Source of the DNA: Magicicada septendecula
Taxonomy: Eukaryota > Arthropoda > Insecta > Hemiptera > Cicadidae
NCBI GenBank assembly: GCA_034769895.1
Contig: CM068369.1
Span: forward strand, 427,019,479 to 427,083,478
Direction of reading: 5' to 3'
Length of the DNA: 64,000 bases
Below the pieces are notes generated by a model, which saw nothing but the letters and a program-made list of their open reading frames with translations, had not been told where the DNA came from and did no database searches. Positions within the stretch are counted from its first letter, which is position 1. Every line of letters begins with the position of its first letter. The translations under genes and the position numbers were made by a program. Positions 12,640 through 22,800 of this stretch are shown here, piece after piece.

Positions 12640-13148
12640 GGTGTACTGAACAGAAACGACCCACCCTCAGTGTGGACTGGAACCACGACTTGTAGTCTAA
12701 GAAGCTGTAGCCACGAGCGCTATGCTGTCCGGTAATATTTTGTATATTCCACACGTCTGAGCTGTTTTATCGAAAGTAATGCTCGTATGCAATCTTGTGT
12801 GGATGGAAGATAAAACATGATACATCCATCATGTTTATGATGCGTAATATTGCATAGTTCATGCGAAATAATGACGTTCTTTACTTGGAATGTTGTCGGC
12901 CCGTTTACAAGAACTAACGAACGCGTGTTTTCTACGCTATTTGCTGACGGTTATAATCTAAACTACTGTACTTGTATTCTTGGGACAATTTCGTCGTACC
13001 TCATGTCAGAAATATTATTCCTTTTAATCTGAGTGTCTTTTGTATTAAATACTTCCTTATTGTTCCTAATTTCTTTACTACGACTTTGATGTTTCATAAA
13101 ATGTCGGCCAGAAATTAATGTTATGAGTATGCTTGATATGATCTTCAG
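12640..13148. other. non-coding, no recognisable gene
   Basis: AT-rich, with only short frames lacking features. Confidence 0.45.
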
Positions 13149-13350
13149 TATCGCCTAAAGTGGTTGGAACATTTTAACCGAATGGACGACTGCGACATCC
13201 CCAAACAACTTTGGAATTATCAGCCAAAAGGATGGAGAGGTGTAGGGCGTCCGAAGAAGCTTTGGAGTGACCAGCTCTAGTTTGTCTGCTTGGCACCGGA
13301 ACAAACCATTTTTGCTTTAGTCCGTGCTGTTGCTGTTGCTGTTGCTGCTG
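13149..13350 (+). mobile_element. non-LTR retrotransposon 3' fragment (RT C-terminus)
   Basis: The frame from 13149 reads YRLKWLEHFNRMDDCDIPKQ and then a VGRPKKLW block ending at a stop near 13282. This is the H-x-x-RM...GRPxxxW end of LINE RT proteins. It continues into a GTTGCTGTTGCTG-type simple repeat and a GATGAcGAT-type tail, after which Penelope sequence begins within about 20 bp. It is truncated at its 5' end and non-functional. Confidence 0.75.
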
Positions 13351-13359
13351 ACTATGATG

Positions 13360-14515
13360 ACGATCAACAACGATGATTATACACCATATAGAACAAGAAC
13401 ATCTCATACATAACAACAAAATCATATATTGGCATAGATATGTAGATGACATAATATTATTATTCAGAGGTAATAAAAGACAAGTAGAAACATTCCACAA
13501 ATACATCAACACGATACACCCCAAACTCAAATTTACCACAGAAATAGAAAAAGACAACTGCATAAACTTTCTAGACCTAACTATCACCAAAACAAACAAT
13601 ACACACACATATAAAATCTACAGAAAACCAACCACAACGGACATGGTAATCCACAATACATCAAATCATCCAACACAACATAAACATGCAGCCTTCAACC
13701 ACATGCTAAAATACCAATGAATAAACAAGACTATAAAGATGAACTTAACACCATAAAATACATAGCCCTACAAAACGGCTACAACCAGGATTTAATGAAC
13801 AAATTACATAGGCAGATCCAAAACAAAAACAACACACAACAATACAAATACGTCACACTCACATACTACAACTTTAACACACAGAATTGCCAACCCATTC
13901 AGAAAATACAACTACAAAATAGCATACAGAACCAACAACACCATCAAAAGGCACCTCAACGGCACAAACAAAAACACCGACATATACAACAAAACAGGAG
14001 TTTATAAATTAACATGCAATTATTGCAACAAATTGTACATAGGCCAGACAGGAAGATCTTTTAAATTCAGATTTTATGAACACACCAAAGCACTCACCAA
14101 TAATAACATACAATCTACATTTGCCACACATATCCAGACAGAAAACCACAGTTACACCAAAACAAAAAACAACCTTAAAATTTTACACTTCCTACCCAAA
14201 AGTCGTAAACTTAACACCACAGAACAATTTGAAATATATAAACACAACCCAACAACATACTCAATGACCAATTTAAATCAAACACACTATTTGACACAGT
14301 AATAAACAACACCTACAACAATTCAAACTCCTGCGCCAATCCCCTCCACCTCCACCCACACACAACCTGTTAACCAATACCGTTATACATAGAATTACCG
14401 ACAGTTTGCACATTCAGTATCCAAAACTCACTGACGAAGGAGCACACCACTCCGAAACAGCTGTGTGAGTGAAAACAACAAGTAAGTTTACAAGTGAAAG
14501 TTCCATCAAAACTAA
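13360..14515 (+). mobile_element. Penelope-like retroelement (PLE), 5'-truncated, frameshifted
   Basis: Three forward frames make up one interrupted protein. Frame one (13373-13720) contains YWHRYVDDIILLF, the catalytic YxDD of the reverse transcriptase, followed by the FLDLTI and IYRKPT motifs. Frame two (from 13717) continues with KDELNTIKYIALQNGY. In the third frame, from about 13890 to 14302, GVYKLTCNYCNKLYIGQTGR and a following FRFYEH segment match the GIY-YIG endonuclease of PLEs. The RT N-terminal half is missing, at least two frameshifts separate the parts, and a stop follows KYQ at 13720. PLEs integrate by target-primed reverse transcription using RT plus GIY-YIG endonuclease. The 3' untranslated part carries a hammerhead-like motif at 14426-14470. 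Confidence 0.92.
14426..14470 (+). ncRNA. hammerhead-ribozyme-like motif at PLE 3' end
   Basis: ACTCA (14426-14430) can pair with TGAGT (14466-14470) as stem I. CTGACGA then follows, with one A, GGAG, the loop CACACCA, CTCC pairing back, and GAAA. A short stem III can form from CAGCTG. All core elements are in hammerhead order. The nucleotide at the cleavage position appears to be G, where active hammerheads have A, C or U, so this copy is probably inactive. Hammerhead motifs are established in Penelope-like elements, which agrees with its position. Confidence 0.6.
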
Positions 14516-14582
14516 TAATTATTAATGATGATCAAAGTACCGTTATCAGTGGTAATTAATTTTTTACTCGCATCAGTTTGTT

Positions 14583-14755
14583 ACATTGTTGACATGATTC
14601 TGCACGCCATTAACCAGAGCCTGTAGCGACAGCAGAATGACGACGTCACGACGGGTCGGCTCCATGGAAGGTGATGAGCTACGGTTGATGACTACTAATT
14701 GTGGCAACACAGCGGCAAAGTGGACTTTAAGATTGTAATATCATCTTACTGACGG
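14583..14755. repeat. dispersed repeat, copy 2 (pair with 5937-6075)
   Basis: Shares with 5937-6075 the ordered blocks TTGTTGACATG, TTCTGCAC, an AGCTACGGTTGA-type segment and ACTAATTGTGGCAAC. It is about 35 bp longer because of an internal segment containing GACGACGTCACGACG. Class unknown. Confidence 0.55.
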
Positions 14756-14981
14756 TGCAATCCGATCGGTGCAGAGACAGTGCCGGGAAGTCGGAATTTC
14801 GTTTGAACCTATAATTGCAAACCTATTACTGTATCGATATATTTGTACGTATTCAGTTTTACTATAGCAGCTTGAGCAGTGTAGGCAGAAAGACATATGA
14901 ATCATACATAGGACTGTTTTGGAGCTTTACAAAATTAAAATTTATTAATTTGATTTGATAGTCAAGTGCGTTTATGTTTAT

Positions 14982-15142
14982 CGTAAGTGGTGGCACGTAA
15001 GAATGACAGACGACAGGTTGCCAGAGTTACCTTTCCAGTATACACCATTTGGAAGACGCAGGATCGGCCGTCCTAGGAAGAAGTAGATTGTGGAGCCAGT
15101 CGGAAGACCTAATCCTTGAAGTTAACGACGACGACATCTAAT
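14982..15142 (+). mobile_element. non-LTR retrotransposon 3' fragment (RT C-terminus)
   Basis: The frame at 14988 reads WWHVRMTDDRLPELPFQYTP and then GRRRIGRPRKK before a stop. It has the H-x-RM plus GRPRK layout of LINE RT C-termini and ends near a GACGACGACGAC simple tail. It is short and truncated. Confidence 0.68.
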
Positions 15143-15154
15143 AATATGTTTATT

Positions 15155-15207
15155 CGTTCAATATAGTTGAAAGAGTTCGTAGCTCAGGGAGCTTACTAGT
15201 ATTTTCT
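15155..15207 (+). repeat. relic 3' end of the ~700-bp repeat family
   Basis: TTCGTTCAATATAG followed by GTAGCTCAGGGAGC and TTACTAGTA resembles the 3' end of the copy at 16310-17030 (CATCGTTCAAAACA, GTAGCTCAGGAAGC, ATACTAGTA). Only this end is present. Confidence 0.5.
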
Positions 15208-15209
15208 GT

Positions 15210-16300
15210 CCGATGACTCTCCCCACAAGGGTTTATTCTAATATAAGGAGCCTTCATGATATAATCTTTTGGAGCCACCTCTAGAGCTTCTAGCACTAAG
15301 TCGTAAGTAATGAAAGGTCACAGCATTGGCCTTCTCCCTCAGTTCCGCATTTACTGTCAAGAACTAACCTCAGATTTACCAAAAACTGTTTTTGATAAGT
15401 TTGAACGTTTAAAATAGTGTGCTGTTTAAATTGAGGTTTGCTGAAAAATCTCACCGGCCGCTTTGATCGCGTTTCAGATTTGAAAACCTCATAGTACGGC
15501 ATAAGTAAGCCTGTAATATGTACTACATTCTCGTGTACCTGATGTCGCGTATCATTGCATCTTTTCCCCATTCTGGAGAATAGTTATCAAGATGTTTTCG
15601 GTTGCAAAAAAATTAACTGTCCCGGCCGATCTCAGAACAGGGTATATCCATTATACCCTAGGCATTAGCTACGGCCTTGGTATTCGAAGAACGCCAACGG
15701 TGAGCTCGGCAGTAATTAGACTTTACAGCTTGGTCATTGTCACGTACAACTCTCCAAATACGGACAAACGTCATTGTAAGGAAAATCCGTACGTCACATT
15801 GCGTGACTGACTCTGCAAGGGAATAACGGTGCGACTTTCCTCGTTGGTCTTTGCGCATACCGTTCTTACTACATATTCAGTGGACCACATTATATTCAGG
15901 CTTGATTTATTCGTCTCTCATCTGTGTAAATATTATGTACCTGTTATAATTTTCCTACTAAAGTATTTTGTGACGTACAATAGGCACCTTCTTGTTACGT
16001 GGATAACTACGTCATCTCTTTGGATTGCTTAACGATACTAATTATTATTGTTGTCGTTAATGAAAATGGTCTCTACAAGAATTGAAAATAGTCTGAGCAT
16101 TTATAAGCGTCTTCGATGTCTTTGTTGTGGGATGGAAGTTTAGACACTGAACAACGGTGAAATTGAGAAGTTTTCGAAGTGTGTTGTTCAAGAGAACACG
16201 AAGATGTGAGCAGAAAAATTTGTACCATGGATATGCTGACTAAACAATAAGAGGTCCTGGACGACGTAAAATCAAAGAAATTAGAATACTTCGTGCGTTC
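15210..16300. other. non-coding, no recognisable gene
   Basis: Short frames at 15296-15571, 15592-15858 and 15829-16032 have no recognisable domains. Confidence 0.45.
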
Positions 16301-16309
16301 GACGAAACT

Positions 16310-17030
16310 TAATTAAACAAGCGAAACGAGTTCTTAGTTTTGACTCGACCGTTCGGAATTTGTCTGTCTATTTTGGGTATGTCTCATGACGACTTTTGAA
16401 CGAATCAAACGGTTTTCGTAAAACTTGCTTGCTTGTCCATACTTTTACCCTTCAGAACCTTATTGTCTGTGAGAGTGTCCCTCCAAAAATGTGACGGGCT
16501 CGAAATTGCGAAAAAAACGAGAAGCCCATGTTGGGTTATCAAATTAAAAGGAATTTTAACCATAATTTGAATATAACGTTCAGTTTTGAAAATTAAAAAA
16601 ATTTTGGACGTCATGGGCAAAAAGAAAATGGTGAAAATTTTAATTAAATCTTAAAAATTCATTTTGGTATCAAATAAAAAATAAATTAACGAACATCTGA
16701 ATGTAGTATTAAGTTTTGGAAATATCAAAATTTCGGAACCCCGGAGTCCAAAAAAAGAGGTCAAAAATTTGAAAGCAGTTGAAAATCCAGCAAGATGTCA
16801 AACTAAAAGGAATTGTAATCCAAATCCGAAGGTTTTGAATTTGTAGTGTTTATTTGTGATTTTGTGCTCTATAGTTAACTGTTATATTATTAAAGAGACA
16901 GTAGAGAATCGGAATTTTTGAAAATCTTCCCATAGTTGATAAATTATCTAACATCGAAATTTATGTAATAATAAATGTACATCGTTCAAAACATTAAGCA
17001 AGTTCTGTAGCTCAGGAAGCATACTAGTAA
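16310..17030 (+). repeat. ~700-bp dispersed repeat family, copy 1
   Basis: It opens with ACTCGACCGTTCGGAATTTG and a TCTGTCTAT segment, then TTTTGAACGAATCAAACGG and TTTTCGTAAAACTTG. Three degenerate units of about 130 bp follow, starting near 16522, 16656 and 16785. Each carries a CAAATTAAA/CAAACTAAA box, an AATTTTAACC-type box and a GTTTTGAAAATT-type box. It ends with AATAAATGTACATCGTTCAA. It is non-coding, and I do not know the class. Confidence 0.8.
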
Positions 17031-17034
17031 CTAT

Positions 17035-17740
17035 TAATTCAAAAGAAAATAACATGGAAAGTAAAATAGAAGCTAAGCGTACGGCAAACGAAGAACAACG
17101 TTCTAGCTAAAAGCTTGCGTGTTTTACATGAACTTTGCTTCGAAGAGCGTAAAGCAAATTATATTTTGTTGAGGATGGCCAAAGTTTTGCTATGTCAAAA
17201 CATTTAAGAAGAAAGTGTATAATAACTGCCCAGTGACCAAACGACGTGGTATAGGTGTTGATAGGAAAGAGGCAGTTTGGAATAAAGCGAAGGACAGAGA
17301 TTTTTTTTATAGTCGTACGATTGTTGGCGGGAAAAAGTTGCAAATAGCGTTCGCACAGTATGGAGTAAAGTACTTTCACAGATTTTGTTTAAGTGTGCGT
17401 GAGACTTCTGGTAATATTCATGTCTTAAATACTGTAGAGAACGCGGAATTAAACGTTTTCAGATTTCAGAACGGTTGGGGAACAAATTTAATCAGGTTTG
17501 GAACACGTCTAAGCAGGTGTCGTTCGCGCCCGCGCCCCACTTAACGTTGTAGTTGTAAACGTAACGTCGAGTACCTTAGACTGACCCCATTTCGTTTCCT
17601 CGCGACCGTGCATACAAAACGTTGGCAGCATTAGATTCGAGATTTAATTTTTCCAGACGTGATAAATCATGAAAGTTTGAATTTTGTGCATGTTGAAAAT
17701 GTTTTTTTTGCGCGCGCACTTACCATTGTGTTTCATAAAT
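17035..17740. other. non-coding, no recognisable gene
   Basis: Overlapping open frames on both strands (17107-17544) have no recognisable domain and are probably chance. Confidence 0.4.
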
Positions 17741-17749
17741 TCATTAATT

Positions 17750-18236
17750 CAGGGGCGAACCTAGGATTTCATTTGGGAGGAGGGATTTTTTCAGCCACAT
17801 ATCGTTTTCTTAGAGTATTGTTTTTCACATGTTATAATGAAAATCGTGCCAAAAATTAAAACTAATAGGCAAATGTAGCTATAATTCACTAATTTTATTA
17901 AAATAAATTAAAAACACAGCAGATAGGCTTCCAGTTTGTCTTGCAAGGCTAATAATACTTTTTTTATGGATTATAAATACTTTAAAGAGAACGTTAAAAT
18001 TTAGAAAGTGAGGGTTACCAACATGTATATAATTGCTGTGGATATAAATTTATCCAACAGGGTTTTACAGCATGTAAAATATTGTTAAATAATTTTTATT
18101 AAAAAATATAATGATTGTCAGTCTTTTTCAATTAATTACATTTAAAAAAACACGCAACCGGTTTAAAATTTTTGCTCCAACATTTTCGGATTTCGGGGGG
18201 ATATATCCCCCATATCACCCCTTAGGTTCGCCCGTC
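17750..18236. mobile_element. short non-autonomous hAT-type DNA transposon
   Basis: The left end CAGGGGCGAACCTAGG and the right end, read in reverse complement as GACGGGCGAACCTAAGG, form imperfect terminal inverted repeats. The 8-bp sequence CATTAATT is exactly duplicated at 17742-17749 and 18237-18244. Eight-base target duplications with CAGGGGCG-like ends are characteristic of the hAT superfamily. The interior is AT-rich and non-coding, so the element is 487 bp and depends on a transposase from elsewhere. Confidence 0.88.
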
Positions 18237-18537
18237 CATTAATTCGCTGCACTGAAATAAATTTTATTGCTGACGTAATAGAACCACATCCGTATTATTG
18301 TTCTGAGGCAATCCATAGGGTATAGAAGTCAATATCACGTATTGGTAAGTGGTAAGCATAGGACATACTGCAAGAAGCGTAAAGCTGCTCATGTCATACT
18401 GCAAAGATACAGTTCTGCCCGACAATCTGAACTGATTATTTAATGAGACATCCGTTTTATTGTTGCAGTGCCACAGTCTCACAGATCTGACTATCAGTGA
18501 TATCAAGATATGTTAGGATCATAACTTTTTACAGATC

Positions 18538-19235
18538 GTTGAACGAGTTAAGCTAGTTCTGTTTCAACTCAGTTGTTTGGCATTTGTCTGTCTGTCCGAC
18601 TGTCTCTTTGGGGGTACATCTCACGGTAACTTTTGAACACATCAACCGATTTCCCTAAAACTTGGTACGCGTATCCGTGCTTTTACCGTACAGAACCTTG
18701 TTTTTTAAATGGATCCCACAAAAATTAGGAGGGGGACAAAATTGTGAAAAAATCTATAAAACCCACGCGAGATATCAAATTAAAAGGAAATTTTAAGCAC
18801 AGTCTGAATGTACTGTTTACGTTTGAAATTCTTAAAATTTTTGGACTTCACGGCTCAAAAAGTAGGTTAAAATGTTGATAAAATTGAAAATACTAATGTG
18901 GATTATCAAATTAAAGATAATTTAACATCTGAGGACAGTGTTAAATTTTTGGAAATTTCAAAATTTTGGTACCCGTGAGCCCAGAAGAGATCAAAAATTT
19001 GAAAAAATTGTGAAAATCAGCAGCAGGGTCTCGGCCTAAATGGAGTTGTAATGTAAATAAAATGTTTCAAATTTTTAGTATTTATTGTATAATTATGTCC
19101 TCCACAATTATTGTATTATTACTAAAGAAATAGGAGAGTAATAGGGATTTTTGTAATTTTTCCATAATTGAAAAATTATCTATGGAAATTTATGTAACAA
19201 TAAATGTACTTCGTTCAAGCGTACTAGTTATTAAT
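18538..19235 (+). repeat. ~700-bp dispersed repeat family, copy 2
   Basis: Starts with GTTGAACGAGTT and TTTGGCATTTGTCTGTCTGT, then TTTTGAACACATCAACCGAT. Internal degenerate units begin near 18757, 18889 and 19013. The copy ends AATAAATGTACTTCGTTCAA. It is collinear with the copies at 16310 and 54428. Confidence 0.82.
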
Positions 19236-19239
19236 AGTG

Positions 19240-20035
19240 TATTATGTACCCACTTGTACTATTTTGTCAGTTCTTTCGTTGCTTTCACAAAAGAAGCTAA
19301 CATAATTGTTGAATCCTTTGGCATTGCTTCTCGTCGAATTAGTTTAGGAGATAACCGATCTTCCTCATCTGTATGCGGTTACTACTTATCTCCTATAGTT
19401 AACAGATCGCCTAATGCGAATAGGGCAGAACTGTTTCGTCGTTTGAAGAACCAGATGAACAAAAGTAGACAGCACCAAAATAACAAAGGCGTTTCCGTTA
19501 TTATAGAGGAAAAGAAATGAGAAGGGGATTAGGCATGAATGAAATAATTTCAATGTAAACAGAGGAATAATGAAGTAGACAATAAATTTGAAAGAACGTA
19601 TGAATGGAGGAACCAAAATTCTTTATTATTTATTATATATTATGTATATTCAAAATTATTATTAACGCAGCCTTAAATACGTAGAAAAGACGTTGACGTG
19701 AAATGGGGATCTAATTAATGACGACTACCTCTCGCGGATCATCAAGTTGTGGTATCATTGGACAAACAAGACTTCAACTACGTAATTGAAAACTCCGTGA
19801 AGAATACACGGTTTGGTATAAATTGAAACCAAACAGTTTTTGGATATGCCATACGATATGACAGTAGATTCATATATTATAAAAAATAGTACTATCTTGG
19901 GCGATATTGTCAAACGATGTCAGAAATGATGAAGATATCAGCTGCAAAATAAATAAGGGAAAATGTTGATAGGGCCGCTGAATTCTGTGCTTTGGGGTGG
20001 GAAATAACTTACAAAACAAAACAATAATGATTCAC
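19240..20035. other. non-coding, no recognisable gene
   Basis: Two opposed open frames (19182-19520 and 19386-19616) without domain features; otherwise AT-rich. Confidence 0.4.
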
Positions 20036-20039
20036 TCTG

Positions 20040-20565
20040 CCATATTAAAAAGTAGACTGTAGTTACCTATGGCTCTGAAACTTGGGAGTCAAATCAAAGA
20101 ATCTCCCGATGACTTCAACCACTGACAATGGACTTCTAAAAAGAACTTGTAGAGTGACCAGACTCCATTGCGACTGGAAATGAAGATGTAAGGTGGCAAT
20201 TTCGTTTTGACAATACAGTGTTAGACACCATTAATAGTAAGCGTCTCGCATGGTATGGCCACGTGGAACGGGATGCCTGATTATAATTGGCCCATAAAGT
20301 TGTTTAAATGGATTCTACGGAAACGGGATAGACCCAGTATTTCGTGGAAGGACGGCGTACACGGTGAGGTGGGGAAATGAGTGATTGAACAACAGAAGTC
20401 TATTGTATGCAGGATGCGAGAGACTGTAGTGGCTGTAGAAGAGTCGCACATGCGTGAATGGATGGAAAGACCAAGAGTGTTCATTAAGTATAAACCAGTG
20501 GGTGGAAGACGAAGTGGTGGCGCCGAGACTGACAGAGATGGAAATATGAGGATTCGTTGATGATG
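20040..20565 (+). mobile_element. non-LTR retrotransposon 3' fragment, heavily decayed
   Basis: Readable islands include VTYGSETWESNQRISR at about 20060 and SKRLAWYGHVERD at about 20240, separated by stops and frameshifts, followed by fragments resembling the basic C-terminal block. YGSETW and WYGHVER are hallmark motifs of LINE RT C-terminal regions. It ends in a GATGATGATGAATA tail. It is much older than the 49.3-kb copy. Confidence 0.78.
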
Positions 20566-20569
20566 ATGA

Positions 20570-22775
20570 ATACTTCGTTCTTTTATCAGTCACCTTCCTC
20601 ACGTCTCTTTGACTGTTGGTCAGCTCCATTGGTTTTACATGTATTTTTTAGTTTTTAGAAACTTTGGCTTCGTTCTAATAATCTAATTTCGTGCCTGTGC
20701 GTTGTAAGTTAAAAATTATTTATTATTCATCATGTCATCTTCAGCCTTATTATTTAGGTACTTCTGAATATCTCGGACAATAATCCAGTCATTTGACTCG
20801 AATGGTATCGCCAGCCACTTCCGTTCCATACTATCCGTGTCGAATAACCGGTATCCGTTTTATCTTATACTGTGAGAAAACGATTCCATCATTCGTCATT
20901 GCGAATTGTTAAACCGCGTGGCATGTTTTATTCCGTTCGTTTTACTTACTATTCTGTAGGATTATTCATTCACTAAGGTTGTAGACAATAAAATGTTGTA
21001 ACTGTTTATAAATTGCGTCGTTATTCGGAAAACAATAATGAGAACGTGTGGTTTTCTCTGGCTTTTCACACACGAAATTTAAAAGAGTCGGAGATTGTGT
21101 AAACCCGTGCGCCGGTTTTGTAACACACTGGGACTATTGGTGGTGACTGATGACGTTTGTTTAGTGTTGTAGGTTACAAAACTGTGGCCTCCGTCTGTAT
21201 CGTGTAACACAACAATCGATTACAAAACTACCTTCTTCTCGATTCACTTACAAAACGAGTAAGAATTAAGGCCGCTGTTTGATTGTTTACCTCATCTCGT
21301 TGAGAACAATTCCGCCTGCCCCCTTTGCGATCCATCTATTCTTACTTGTCGATGCAACCGGGATGATTTAAAAGTTTTCGGTTCGTAAAAAAATCTTTGA
21401 ATGGATAGGACAGAATTATAAGAGTGTTTTTTGTGACCATGAAACAGACGTTTTGCAAAACTGTGTTGGCGGTTTGAAGAACATCGTAAAGAAAAATAGA
21501 CAACTGTAGGTAAAAGCATGTGTGTATTTGTGTTTAAAATATCCACACACTTGTATTGCTGTTATGAGTGTATTTCAGGTATATATTTGTTGGATAATTA
21601 TGTTGTGTTTCATGTGTCGCAGGTTCATGTTTGTATCGTTTTAATTGTGGGTTTTAGCTTTTTTTTTTTGAATAAATCCATTATAATAATTGATAATGTC
21701 GCCCTCAACGAATGTACATTGTGTTTAAATCATGATTTTTGAAAGTTACAAATTATGATTTAATAGAATGTTGCAAACTATGTCAAATTAACAGTATTAC
21801 GTAATATCCCTTCAGCACAGGAAACACGTGAAAAATTGCAGTTTATCGTTTTGGAGACATGTTATTTGCTTTGTTTTTTAATTTTCTTTTGAAAGTTAGT
21901 CCGGATTAGCAGGAATCAGATTAACGGGACATAATTTACTTGTTAATGGAAATTATACAAATTCACATTTAATACAGGAATTTTTTTTTTCAGAATCTGT
22001 CGTTCTATGAATTCAGATTTTCCTGTTTAGTTAACTAACGATGTACGAAAACCGAAAGATGTATCCCTTTTAGCGGCAAGTAACCTGTTTTCGTGACTGG
22101 AACTCACAAACTTGTGTTCAAGTGACAACTATTGATGGACGCATGTGATAACATGTATAGCACTTCATAACTCTTATTTATTGTTTATAAGATTGTTAAC
22201 TAGGTAGCGTATCCCTTGAGGGTGGAACCTGTATTGGTTATCCCGGTATACTACGACTGTATGGCTCTTTATTTGGGACCACTAAATACGTTTGATTCAT
22301 TTTCCGTGGTCTCTTCATATTTTGCTGGTTTTCCCTATAGTTCCTTACCACAGTTTTGTATCGTAACAATTTTTATACGAAGTCCATTGGTATTATTATT
22401 ATTAATATTATTATTTTATGCTAAGTACAATTAATTTAAGCGACAACAGTTGAATTAGAAATGGCAATACAAGTTTTCATGATGGAAGTCGGTGTAAAGA
22501 AATGTGCGTGTTGTAACATGCTGATTACATGTAAATCCGAATTAGAGTCGCAGTATGACAATTACGTACTTAATATTAAGTACTGTACATGCGTTTCTAC
22601 CTCGTGTTATGTATTAAATTCTTATCGCTATCGTGGCGCATTATTCAACAGGTAATGTTAGTTAAATGAAGAAGTCTGACTTTGACGCGAAATTTTGTAT
22701 CGAATAAGAATATTATTTGGCAAGGTCATATTAGTGTAATAATGTCAGTTCACAAAATTGTGTAAAATAAATAAC
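20570..22775. other. non-coding, intron upstream of mam exon
   Basis: AT-rich with homopolymer T runs and no recognisable gene or transposon. It directly precedes the mam exon, so it is inferred to be intron. Confidence 0.5.
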
Positions 22776-22777
22776 AC

Positions 22778-22800
22778 TTTTTTGTTTTTTGTTTTTTCAG
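22778..22800 (+). promoter_or_regulatory. mam: splice acceptor of mam exon
   Basis: A 20-base T-rich tract ends in TTTTTTCAG immediately before the coding segment. It matches a strong polypyrimidine tract plus AG acceptor and decides where the exon starts. Codons upstream in the same frame encode only the T-tract. Confidence 0.85.

Noticed and set aside
13174..13608. 144-codon minus-strand frame
   Set aside because: It lies antisense to the LINE fragment and the YVDD region of the Penelope-like element; its glutamine run comes from the GTTGCTG repeat.
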